Source: Nodosilinea sp. FACHB-141 (GTDB taxonomy: Bacteria; Cyanobacteriota; Cyanobacteriia; Phormidesmidales; Phormidesmidaceae). Taken from it: a stretch of 64,000 bases of DNA. Under the pieces are notes generated by a model. The model did not search any database and was not told where the DNA came from. It saw only the letters and a list, made by a program, of their open reading frames with translations. Positions 33,785 to 41,673 of the stretch are shown piece after piece (positions within the stretch are counted from its first letter, which is position 1; each line of letters opens with the position of its first letter). Location: the NCBI RefSeq assembly GCF_014696135.1, contig NZ_JACJPP010000007.1:682001-746000 (forward strand). The letters run 5' to 3'. The position numbers and the translations under genes were made by a program.

Positions 33785-34428
33785 TGCACATTCCCGACGG
33801 AATCTTACCAGCCCAGGTCTGCGCGGCTGGGTACGCCATGACTGGAGTAGCAACCTGGTATTCCCTGCGGCAGATTAACCGGAAGCCCGACCCCGCTGCC
33901 GAAATTCCAAAGGCGTCGCTGTTGACGGCGGCGTTTTTTGTAGCCTCTTCTATTTATATTCCGGTGCCGCCCGCTAGCGTCCACCTGATTTTGAACGGGC
34001 TACTGGGAGTGGTGCTGGGCTATTTTGCTTTTCCGGCTATTCTGATTGGCCTATTTTTTCAAGCGCTGGTGATTGGCCACGGGGGCATCACCACCCTGGG
34101 GGTGAATGCGGCGATGATGGGCATTCCGGCATTGCTGGCATACCACATTTTTCAGGGCCGTAACACGGTGGGCAAGATGCTCAAAGAGCCGACCCGCACG
34201 GGGGTGTTTTCTTTTTTGGGCGGTGCCCTGGGCCTGGGGATCGCGGCCCTGATCTTTCTGGCGCTGATTATTTTCAACATTCCCGCTGAGCTCAATGCGG
34301 GGGCGGAGCGGGCGGCGGTGCTGACGCTGTCGGTGGGCCACGTGCCCCTGGCCGTGATCGAAGGCATATTTACGACCATGCTGGTGCTGTTTTTGCGTCG
34401 GGTAAAGCCCGAGCTGCTGGAGGGTTAG
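33784..34428 (+). CDS. cbiM: ECF transporter substrate-binding subunit CbiM/NikM
   Basis: The 214-residue integral membrane S-component begins MHIPDGILP. The Met-His N-terminus coordinates Co(II) or Ni(II), and the GTG start at 33784 preserves exactly this N-terminus. Other family motifs are PVPPASVHLILNGLLG, QALVIGHGGITTLGVNA, and LSVGHVPLAVIEGIFT. It overlaps the NikL-like stop by 1 nt. There is no separate CbiN. A NikL partner is usual for nickel, while CbiN is usual for cobalt, so nickel is as likely as cobalt. Confidence 0.93.
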   Translation: MHIPDGILPAQVCAAGYAMTGVATWYSLRQINRKPDPAAEIPKASLLTAAFFVASSIYIPVPPASVHLILNGLLGVVLGYFAFPAILIGLFFQALVIGHGGITTLGVNAAMMGIPALLAYHIFQGRNTVGKMLKEPTRTGVFSFLGGALGLGIAALIFLALIIFNIPAELNAGAERAAVLTLSVGHVPLAVIEGIFTTMLVLFLRRVKPELLEG

Positions 34429-34434
34429 GCCACC

Positions 34435-35232
34435 ATGGGAGCTGCTAGTCTCGATACCTATGTACACCGTGAGTCGGTGATCCACCGCTGGTCGCCCCGG
34501 CTGAAACTGGTTAGCCTGGTGGCGCTGATGTTTGCCTTTGCCATGGTGCGTCAGCTGACCCTGGTGCCCTGGATGCTGGGGTTGGCAGCTGCGCTCTACG
34601 GGCTCTCGGGGCTGCCGGTGTCGTTTTTGCGGCAGCGGCTGAGCTATCCGGGGCTGTTTATTCTGTCGCTGGTGGTGGTGCTGCCGCTGACGGTGGGCGA
34701 TACGGTGCTGGGTCAGTGGGGCTGGCTGACTCTGCGCCAAGAGGGGTTGCAGGCGACGCTGCTAATTGTGGGGCGGTTTTTGTCGATTTTGACCCTGGGG
34801 TTTATTTTGCTGGGGACGACGCCGTTTTTGACGCTGCTACACGCGATGCGATCGCTCGGTTTGCCCACCATCTTGGCGGATATGACGCTGCTCTCGTACC
34901 GCTATCTGTTTGAAATTGCCGCCATGCTAGCCACCATGCAGCAGGCCATGCGGCTGCGGGGCTTTGGCCAGCGGCGGCAGCGCTGGCTGCGAATAAACGG
35001 TCAGATGATGCAGCAGCTAGCCATGCTGGCCGGCAATCTGCTGATTCGCAGCTATGAGCAGTCAGACCGGGTCTACCGGGCTATGCGCCTGCGGGGCTAC
35101 GGCTACGGAGGCAAGATAGCGGTGGGGCAGAGCGCTGCGGCGCAGCCCAGCACCCTAAGCTGGGGGCTGGCGGCGGCGGTGCTGACAGCAGCGGTCAGCC
35201 TAGTAATCGCTGAAGGACTTTTGCGCCTGTGA
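34435..35232 (+). CDS. cbiQ: ECF transporter T component CbiQ
   Basis: The 265-residue membrane protein couples ATPase movement to CbiM. It has RESVIHRWSPRLKLVSLVAL near the start and the two coupling motifs typical of CbiQ: MRLRGFGQR at about residue 175 and MRLRGYGYGG at about 220. Both carry the A-R-G-like loop that contacts CbiO. It starts 6 nt after cbiM and overlaps cbiO by 4 nt. Confidence 0.93.
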   Translation: MGAASLDTYVHRESVIHRWSPRLKLVSLVALMFAFAMVRQLTLVPWMLGLAAALYGLSGLPVSFLRQRLSYPGLFILSLVVVLPLTVGDTVLGQWGWLTLRQEGLQATLLIVGRFLSILTLGFILLGTTPFLTLLHAMRSLGLPTILADMTLLSYRYLFEIAAMLATMQQAMRLRGFGQRRQRWLRINGQMMQQLAMLAGNLLIRSYEQSDRVYRAMRLRGYGYGGKIAVGQSAAAQPSTLSWGLAAAVLTAAVSLVIAEGLLRL

Positions 35233-36041
35233 GGGATACGCCAATGATGAATTCAATCTCGACTGGGTTTGACCCCTTAGCCATGGCTCAAAAGCCTCAG
35301 CGAGAGGCGATCGCGGCCCGCGATCTCAGCTTTGGCTACCCCGACCAGCCCGAGGTGCTGGGGAATATTTCGCTGACCATTGGCCAGGGCGATCGCGTCG
35401 GCATTATTGGCCACAACGGCTGCGGCAAGACCACTCTATTTATGCTGCTGTGCGGCGTGTTCACCCCTGCTGCTGGGGAAATTTACCTGTTTGGTGAACC
35501 GCTCAAGCCCGGCCAGTTTCGCCCCGAAGTCGGCCTGTTGTTTCAAGACCCAGACGACCAACTGTTTTCTGCCTCGGTGCGCGACGACATCGCCTTTGGC
35601 CCCCAAAACATGGGCCTCGACTCGGCAGAGGTAGAGGCGCGGGTTGCCCAGGCTGCCGATATGGCGGGCATCACCCACTTGCTCGATCGCCTGCCCCACC
35701 ACCTGTCGGGCGGCGAAAAACAGATGGTGGCGATCGCCGGTCTTCTGGCCATGACCCCCCAGATCATTCTCTATGACGAACCCACCGCCAGCCTTGATCT
35801 GCGCACCCGCCGCCGCCTGATTCGCTTCTTGCAAAACTCCACCGAGACCGTGCTGATCTCCTCCCACGATCTAGAATTTGTGCTGGAGGTGTGCGATCGC
35901 GTCATTCTGATCGACGAAGGCCGCATCATCGCCGACGGCTGCCCTCGCAAAATCATGGGCGATCGGGCGCTAATGGAAGCCCACGGCCTGGAGAAGCCCC
36001 ATTCGCTGATTCCCCACATTGATCCCCACCACGGGGGGTAG
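35229..36041 (+). CDS. cbiO: ECF transporter ATPase CbiO
   Basis: The 270-residue ABC ATPase has Walker A GHNGCGKTT, Q-loop FQDPDDQLFSASV (the PDDQ variant typical of ECF ATPases), signature LSGGEKQ and Walker B IILYDEPT. The switch His is in SSHDLEF. The frame begins at GTG 35229 overlapping cbiQ; an ATG at 35244 is possible. The C-terminus PHIDPHHGG is His-rich. It completes a single-ATPase Co/Ni importer with cbiM and cbiQ, and its gene converges on the B12-dependent nrdJ. Confidence 0.93.
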   Translation: MRDTPMMNSISTGFDPLAMAQKPQREAIAARDLSFGYPDQPEVLGNISLTIGQGDRVGIIGHNGCGKTTLFMLLCGVFTPAAGEIYLFGEPLKPGQFRPEVGLLFQDPDDQLFSASVRDDIAFGPQNMGLDSAEVEARVAQAADMAGITHLLDRLPHHLSGGEKQMVAIAGLLAMTPQIILYDEPTASLDLRTRRRLIRFLQNSTETVLISSHDLEFVLEVCDRVILIDEGRIIADGCPRKIMGDRALMEAHGLEKPHSLIPHIDPHHGG

Positions 36042-36080
36042 CGAGTAGGGAGTTTTGAATCAGCATTCTTGAGAACCGTA

Positions 36081-36146
36081 GGGTGCATTCGCGGCCATAC
36101 CCCTATCCAGCAACGCCCTGATCGCTTTGATGGACCGCAATGCACC
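36081..36146. repeat. Inverted repeat GGTGCATT...AATGCACC, dispersed-repeat remnant
   Basis: GGTGCATTCGCGG on the left (36082-36094) pairs with CCGCAATGCACC (36135-36146) with a single bulge and a loop of about 40 nt. Similar GTAGGGTGC... elements recur between genes in many cyanobacteria, so it may belong to such a family. Other copies cannot be seen here. Confidence 0.45.
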
Positions 36147-36291
36147 TCTGGAGAATCGTGCATAGATAAGCAGGATTTGCCTTAAGAATAGATTTTTGTC
36201 GTTGGGGCTGCCGCGCTAGCGACGTGGACGATTGGTGTCCAAGGCGAGGGCGGCGCTCCAGGCTTCTTTCACTGCTGCCCGAACTAAGAAA

Positions 36292-36324
36292 AAAGGGGTT
36301 CCTGACTTGTGCAGGAACCCCTTT
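36292..36324 (-). terminator. Strong (possibly bidirectional) rho-independent terminator
   Basis: The 13-bp perfect stem AAAGGGGTTCCTG / CAGGAACCCCTTT has a 7-nt loop (36305-36311). In the minus direction it runs into a run of six Ts, so it serves nrdJ. For cbiO the downstream side is CGCTATCTCTCTC, which is less typical. Confidence 0.85.
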
Positions 36325-36368
36325 CGCTATCTCTCTCTCTCTCGTCTCAACTGGCTAACAGGCTCGAT

Positions 36369-38552
36369 CTAGTCGGGCTTTTTCTCCGGCATCATGCACT
36401 TATCGGAGTCGCAGCCAGCGGGGCCAGCTTCAATTACCTCGCCCGCGTCGTAGCGCGACAGGGCAGCGTGGAAGTTTTCGGTGCCGCGCCGCGCCTCTAC
36501 CTGCTGCTTGAGAGCCTCAAAAGTGACTTTGTCGATGGGCTCAAAGGGTAGGCGAGGGAAGGTTTGCAGGTCGTCGAACCGGGCCAGCAGAGCAGCGGAA
36601 ATGTAGCCTTCGTCGTTTTGGATGGTTTGGTAGATGCGCTCGGCCAGATCCTCCAGCTCGGGTTCGCGAAACTCGATGGTGGCCGAGGTGTTGTGGGTGG
36701 TGTAGTGCTTCTGCACCTGCATGTAGAAGTCAAACTGAGCCGCCGCCGAGAATTTCTCGATAGCGATTTCGTCCGCCCCTGGCACATTCGCCCAAGGCAC
36801 CTCAACCGGAATTTCCACCAGCCACTCGGTGCAGCGGGGATCAAAGGGATCGTTGAGCAAACCACCGTTCTCGTCCTTGTCGGACTGGGAGGGCACGATG
36901 GAGTAGCCGTAGTCGATGCAGGCCATCGCCACGGGATCATTCTTGCGGAAGGTGATGCGGCGAATGAAGCGCTGGGCCTTAGGGGGGTGCCAGCCGGGGC
37001 TAGCGCCCGTGAGCAGCGACTTAGTGCCTGCGGGCTGTACGGTAGTGCAGCGGTTGGGGCGCACCAGGCCGTGGCGATCGCAATATTCCCCCACCACCCG
37101 ATGCACAGTATCCTTCCAGCGGGTCAGGTACTCTTGCTCTTTGGCCTTGAAGTCCAGCCCCTGCATGGTGTTGGGGCGACCCGCCTCCCACCAGCGCAGC
37201 CACTCGACTCCAAAGGCGATCACGAAAAAGTCAAACAGCCCAGTGAAGGAGACGCCGACGATTGGATCCTCTAGGCGCGACTTCTGGTAGCGAGGTTCCT
37301 GAAACTGGTGATTCAGAAGCACCGCGACGGAAAGGGCGGCGGCGGTGAAGGCGTCTTCCTGATCCTTTAGGTTCTTTGGGTCGAGCTGGTTGAGGTGTAC
37401 TTCCGCCAGGTTGCAGTGGAAGTTGGCCCCCAGGATCTCGCCGCAGGGGTTAAGACCGTAGCGATCGTCAGCTCCGGCCCGGCGCTTGGCTTCCCCGGCC
37501 CACTGGATTGCGCCTTCGCCAGAGTAAAACTGCTTGCGAACCGAATCGACGCAGTCTTGCAGGCTGGGCTTGGTGTGGAAGACGCGGGTGTGGTTAGCCA
37601 TGCGCAGCACGTCGCGCTCGGGGTCGATGCGCCAGTTGCCCTCGGCGTCTTGCTGCCAAAGGTTGTCTTTGGCGCTAGCGGCCAGTTCGTCGTTGCTGTC
37701 AAACTGGCGCATGCCCGCGCTGCGGCGGATGTTGCCCGCCACCACGCAAGCGGCGGCTTCGTCGATTAGCAGGCAGCACTCGACCGAGTTGAGCTGGCGG
37801 CGCAGCGCCTTGTTGAGAATGCTGGCGCAGCGGTCGTAGAGCAGCGATAAACGGACGGGGTTGGCCACGCCGCCAAAGCCCTTGAGTTTTTCGCCAGCGG
37901 GGCGCACGTCGCGTAGGTCGATGGTGACGCTAACATCCCCCGTGAAGCGATCGTCGGTAGACAGCTCCAACAGGGTTTCATAAGACTTGACCCAACCCTG
38001 GCGGCTGTCGCCGACGCGAATGGTGACTTGGTTACCCTCGATGGTGATCTCAGTGACTTCGCGGCGATCGGCCACGGGGGTTTCACCAATATCGCCCGCC
38101 ATGGTGACAATCAGGCGGTTGCGAATGACGGGAATTTGATTGATGTACTTGGGTTCGAGGATTGCTCCAGTGCCGCAGCCCATCATGGCCAGATCCATCA
38201 TCAGGCCGAAGGCGCGCCAGTCAACCACATCGGTGCTGGTGCAGTTATAGGCCCCAGAAAAGTTTTCGGGCTGCTTGCTCCAGTCGGTGCCGCCTACCCA
38301 CAGCCAGCGGCCCGAGGGCAGGGCTTTGACCTGGCGCTGCATGCGGTTGAGTAGTGCCGTCTCTTCATCGGTGAGGTTGCCGAGTTCGACTAGACCGGCC
38401 AGGGTGCGATCGCACACCTGATCCCAGGTTTCGCGCTGCCCCTCTACCACCTCGCCCCGACGGCTGTAGGTACGATAGAACACAGGAAACGCCGCCGGAG
38501 CTGCCTCAGGGAAAGGCCCCTGTGACCGGGTACGGGGAAGTTCTTGAACCAT
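36369..38552 (-). CDS. nrdJ: Adenosylcobalamin-dependent ribonucleoside-triphosphate reductase (class II)
   Basis: This 727-residue monomeric enzyme reduces NTPs to dNTPs using a B12-derived thiyl radical, with no separate NrdB. Visible motifs: AYNCTSTDVVDW (redox Cys), MGCGTGAILEPK, CCLLIDEAAACVVAGNIRRSA, the NPCGEILGANFHCNLAEVHL active-site segment carrying the radical Cys and Glu, PAGTKSLLTGASPGWHP, and the C-terminal Cys pair (GCDSDKCMMPEKKPD) that accepts electrons from thioredoxin. The neighbouring cobalt/nickel importer on the opposite strand makes functional sense. No intein insertion disturbs the motifs. Confidence 0.94.
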   Translation of the reverse strand: MVQELPRTRSQGPFPEAAPAAFPVFYRTYSRRGEVVEGQRETWDQVCDRTLAGLVELGNLTDEETALLNRMQRQVKALPSGRWLWVGGTDWSKQPENFSGAYNCTSTDVVDWRAFGLMMDLAMMGCGTGAILEPKYINQIPVIRNRLIVTMAGDIGETPVADRREVTEITIEGNQVTIRVGDSRQGWVKSYETLLELSTDDRFTGDVSVTIDLRDVRPAGEKLKGFGGVANPVRLSLLYDRCASILNKALRRQLNSVECCLLIDEAAACVVAGNIRRSAGMRQFDSNDELAASAKDNLWQQDAEGNWRIDPERDVLRMANHTRVFHTKPSLQDCVDSVRKQFYSGEGAIQWAGEAKRRAGADDRYGLNPCGEILGANFHCNLAEVHLNQLDPKNLKDQEDAFTAAALSVAVLLNHQFQEPRYQKSRLEDPIVGVSFTGLFDFFVIAFGVEWLRWWEAGRPNTMQGLDFKAKEQEYLTRWKDTVHRVVGEYCDRHGLVRPNRCTTVQPAGTKSLLTGASPGWHPPKAQRFIRRITFRKNDPVAMACIDYGYSIVPSQSDKDENGGLLNDPFDPRCTEWLVEIPVEVPWANVPGADEIAIEKFSAAAQFDFYMQVQKHYTTHNTSATIEFREPELEDLAERIYQTIQNDEGYISAALLARFDDLQTFPRLPFEPIDKVTFEALKQQVEARRGTENFHAALSRYDAGEVIEAGPAGCDSDKCMMPEKKPD

Positions 38553-38885
38553 GGGATCAGCCTTTTGCTAGCGAGAGAGTACGTAGACCGGCGCATCGCT
38601 CATACCCAGAGGTAAAAACCCACATGTATCGGTAGATTCTCGTCTGAGCCGAGTAAAGCGCCCCAATGGTCGATCATCATACCCGATTATTTTCAGATGT
38701 AGTGTCTAACAGTCACCTTTCTCCAGAAATAGCGCTAAATCTAGAGGCACCTAGCTGCATAGAGTTCAATTTATTAGGATCTCAAGTTGTGTTGCAAGGT
38801 CAACCCTGATCCCCAGGTTTTTGGCATTATTAAATTAGGATCCAAAACTTTCTATACAAGCCGTTTCTAAACAATGAGAGGCCCC
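38553..38885. other. Intergenic region upstream of nrdJ
   Basis: The region has about 330 bp between divergent genes. I looked for a cobalamin riboswitch on both strands and found no B12-box-like core. The 38700-38870 part is AT-rich. No convincing promoter boxes or hairpins. Confidence 0.45.
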
Positions 38886-39035
38886 ATGGAAAAAGTTTGC
38901 TGGGAGCAGTTTAAGCACCGCTACGACGGCCCCGACGGCCAGCTTAAAGCTTGGGCTGACTATCAACGGGCCTATCAGCAGTGGCGGCGATCGTGCCTGA
39001 CAGATGCGGCGTCGCTAGGGCCGAGCCATCGCTAA
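38886..39035 (+). CDS. Small tryptophan-rich soluble protein, 49 residues
   Basis: The short frame begins MEKVCWEQFKHRYDGPDGQ and ends ASLGPSHR. GAGAGG lies about 4-5 nt before the ATG. The composition is protein-like: three Trp, aromatic YDGPDGQL and helical AWADYQRAYQQWRRS, with no hydrophobic stretch. I do not know its function. It is 49 nt upstream of the PD-(D/E)XK-like gene on the same strand and could be its partner or leader gene. It is too short for routine ORF calling. Confidence 0.55.
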   Translation: MEKVCWEQFKHRYDGPDGQLKAWADYQRAYQQWRRSCLTDAASLGPSHR

Positions 39036-39084
39036 CCTCTTCTTCCCTTTAAGATGGAGACACTTGTCATCCTAGAGCGTTGCT

Positions 39085-39711
39085 ATGGCGCAAACAATTG
39101 CAGCCCGAAAAGTCAAACTCCACGATCTCAAGACAAAGTTTGGTCTGCAACAGGTGCACGATGATGCCTTTTTTACAGAATGGCAGCACGACTTACCCGA
39201 ATTAACGGTTTCAGAGCAGCGATCGCTGGATCGAATTAAGCAGAACTATCTCTATCTGCTTGAATATCCTGTGATGGAAAGCATTGTCAAAATGGTGGTG
39301 CTTTCTCCCCTGCTAGATTTGGCTGGATTTTATGAGCCGCCGTTTCGAGTAGATGGTGAAACCTCCATCCAAGTTGCGGCAGAGGATGAAGGGGATATCA
39401 TCCAAGGCGCCATTGATGTCGTAGTGATTCAAGGGCAGCTGTGGGTCACAGTCATCGAGGCAAAAAACTCCGAGTTTTCGATCACGAAAGCTATTCCCCA
39501 GGCTTTGGCTTACATGCTGGCGGCACCCAACTCAGAGAAACCAGCGTTTGGCGTTGTCCTGAATGGTAGCGAGTTTCTATTCCTCAAGCTTGTGCCAGGA
39601 GAGGCGCCTCGATATGCCGCGTTTGACTTATTTTCCTTACTCAATCGGGGCAATAACCTGTACTCTGTTTTGCGCTGCTTGAAACGGTTCAGGAGTTTGC
39701 TCGAGACTTAA
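39085..39711 (+). CDS. PD-(D/E)XK-like protein related to HsdR N-terminus, copy 2
   Basis: The 208-residue paralogue of 20254-20880. The nuclease-fold core is IIQGAIDVVVIQGQLWVTVIEAKN: Asp in AIDVVV and E-x-K in IEAK, so the classic triad is intact here, unlike copy 1. SPLLDLAGFYEPPFRVDGE and IPQALAYMLAAPN are shared. No helicase, methylase or specificity subunit lies nearby, so it is an orphan. Its role is unknown. Confidence 0.8.
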   Translation: MAQTIAARKVKLHDLKTKFGLQQVHDDAFFTEWQHDLPELTVSEQRSLDRIKQNYLYLLEYPVMESIVKMVVLSPLLDLAGFYEPPFRVDGETSIQVAAEDEGDIIQGAIDVVVIQGQLWVTVIEAKNSEFSITKAIPQALAYMLAAPNSEKPAFGVVLNGSEFLFLKLVPGEAPRYAAFDLFSLLNRGNNLYSVLRCLKRFRSLLET

Positions 39712-39852
39712 CGTCACCCCGTTGGAACGAGCCTTGATGCGTTGGAGACATGGCGCTTTTAGGGCAACTCAACGATGCGTCCAAAAAGATAGCCGAGAAA
39801 TCTAAAGTCCCTCGGCCATTATGACTTTACTGGTGCGGCGCTAGGGCTAAAT

Positions 39853-41475
39853 CTAGCTGACAGGCATAGCAACAGATTCAACCGATGCGGTCGTTGCCGC
39901 TGTCTGATCGGTGAGCTTTTTGGCTTCCAGGTAAGCCGCCAGCTGCTCTTCAATATTCTGCCGCACGAGCTGGCGAAAGTCGATGAAGTGCTCGGCCTGG
40001 GCACACACCGATATGTAGTTGGCGGCCACCGCCGGGTAACGCCACAGCATAATGGCCAGGTTGATCCAAAATCGCAGGCGGGTTTTGCGCAGCACGCCCT
40101 GCCGCCACACCACAATTAAAAAGGCGCGAATGGTGACCCAGTTGACATCGGGGGCACCGGCAGAAGTAGTGCGGTTTTTGTAGTTGCGCTTTTGGGCCTC
40201 CCCCAGCATCAAGAAGTGGCGGAAAGTGCGGTTAAGCACCGTCAGCGGGTCGTAGAGATCCCAAAACACCTGGATATATTCTTCGGTGATTTCTTCGATG
40301 GGCCGGGTGGGCACGAAGTTCATCAGGGTAGTCTGGTTGATGTCGGCGCTCTTGCTCAGCAGGCGACCTTCTTTCTCTAAGCGGTGAGAAAGAGCGGTGT
40401 CGGGCAGGGCTTGCAGCATGCTCACCAGCGCGGTGGGGATGGCGGTCTGCTCAACGAATTCGTAGATGCGCCGACCGGCCCCAGACTTTTCGCCGTCGAA
40501 ACCAACGATCAGCCCGGCCATGACCCGCAGCCCCGCCTGGGCGATGGAGATCACCGACTCCGAGAGGGGGTCGCGCATGTTCTGAAACTTTTTGGTCATG
40601 TTGAGGCTTTCGTCATCAGGGGTTTCAATGCCCAAAAAGACGGTGCCGAAGTTGCAATCGACCATCATCTGCATCAGTTCTGGATCTTGGGCCAGGTCTA
40701 CCGAGGCCTCGGTGGCAAAGGAGAAGGGATAGCCGTGCTCCTCCATCCAAGGTTTCATGGCTTTGAGCAGCAGTTTGACGTTGCGCTTGTTGCCGATAAA
40801 ATTGTCGTCGACCATGAAAATGCTGCGCCGCCAGCCCAGGTCGTAGAGGCATTGCAGCTCGGCTAGCAACTGCTCGGGGTCTTTGGTGCGGGGCTTGCGG
40901 CCGTAGAGCACGATGATGTCGCAAAACTCGCACTGGAAGGGGCAGCCGCGAGAGAACTGCACCGACATCTCGGCGTAGGCGTCCATCTCGAGCAGGTCAT
41001 AGCGGGGCACGGGGGTGCTGGTGACATCGGGCTTCTCGCCGCCAGAGCGGAAGGTGCCGCTGCGATCGCCTCGTTCCACTGCCTCCACAAACATGGGCAG
41101 AGTAATTTCCCCTTCGTCGAGCACCAGAAAATCAGCTCCGGCGGCTTCAGATTCTTGGGGAATGGCGGTGGGGTAAGGGCCGCCCACCGCCACCAGCTTG
41201 CCGTAGCGCTTAGCGGTCTGTACGGCGTCTAAAAAATCTACGCGGTGGACGATCATCGCCGAGATGATGACAATGTCGGCCCAGCGCCACTCGTCGTCGC
41301 GCACTTCCCGCACGTTGCGGTCTACCAGCTTGTAGTCCCAGGTTTGGGGCAAAATCGCCGCTACGGTCACTAGCCCTAAGGGGGGCAACTGCGCTTTCAG
41401 CCCAACCAGCTCTAGCGTTTTGTCAAACGACCAAAAGCTTTGAGGAAAGCGTGGATAAACCAAAAGAATATTCAT
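39853..41475 (-). CDS. B12-binding domain radical SAM protein (DUF4070 type)
   Basis: The 540-residue product has an N-terminal cobalamin-binding-like Rossmann domain (residues 1-140: MNILLVYPRFPQSFWSFDKT, LPPLGLVTVAAILP and VAVGGPYPTAIP). The radical SAM cluster motif is CPFQCEFC, followed by SIFMVDDNFIGNKRN and FATEASVDLAQDPELMQMM. The C-terminal DUF4070-like region is helical. The canonical DxHxxG for base-on cobalamin is not evident, so cobalamin binding is family inference. Such proteins methylate or rearrange unreactive carbons. The substrate cannot be predicted. Confidence 0.88.
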   Translation of the reverse strand: MNILLVYPRFPQSFWSFDKTLELVGLKAQLPPLGLVTVAAILPQTWDYKLVDRNVREVRDDEWRWADIVIISAMIVHRVDFLDAVQTAKRYGKLVAVGGPYPTAIPQESEAAGADFLVLDEGEITLPMFVEAVERGDRSGTFRSGGEKPDVTSTPVPRYDLLEMDAYAEMSVQFSRGCPFQCEFCDIIVLYGRKPRTKDPEQLLAELQCLYDLGWRRSIFMVDDNFIGNKRNVKLLLKAMKPWMEEHGYPFSFATEASVDLAQDPELMQMMVDCNFGTVFLGIETPDDESLNMTKKFQNMRDPLSESVISIAQAGLRVMAGLIVGFDGEKSGAGRRIYEFVEQTAIPTALVSMLQALPDTALSHRLEKEGRLLSKSADINQTTLMNFVPTRPIEEITEEYIQVFWDLYDPLTVLNRTFRHFLMLGEAQKRNYKNRTTSAGAPDVNWVTIRAFLIVVWRQGVLRKTRLRFWINLAIMLWRYPAVAANYISVCAQAEHFIDFRQLVRQNIEEQLAAYLEAKKLTDQTAATTASVESVAMPVS

Positions 41476-41673
41476 AGAGACCGTATGGGTATCCTCGCCA
41501 TGCTACGGGAGTTATCTGAAATAATCAAACGCAAAACTTGAGAATGTGATACCTAACGGTAACAAAAACTTTAGAAAAACCTGAGGTATGGATCCTCAAT
41601 TTGTCGATCTTACTGACCGCGATCGAATGTGGGTATCGGTTTGTGCATCACTTAAAGACGGGGAAACTCGCGA

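Larger units (their letters stand above)
36042..36368. other. Convergent intergenic region, cbiO / nrdJ
   Basis: There is no gene. It contains an imperfect inverted repeat built on GGTGCATT/AATGCACC (36081-36146) that may be a remnant of a dispersed cyanobacterial repeat, and the terminator at 36292-36324. After the terminator is a CT dinucleotide run (CTCTCTCTCTC). Confidence 0.6.

Noticed and set aside
38553-38885. Cobalamin riboswitch upstream of nrdJ
   Set aside because: No B12-box core and no paired stems of the expected layout are visible.
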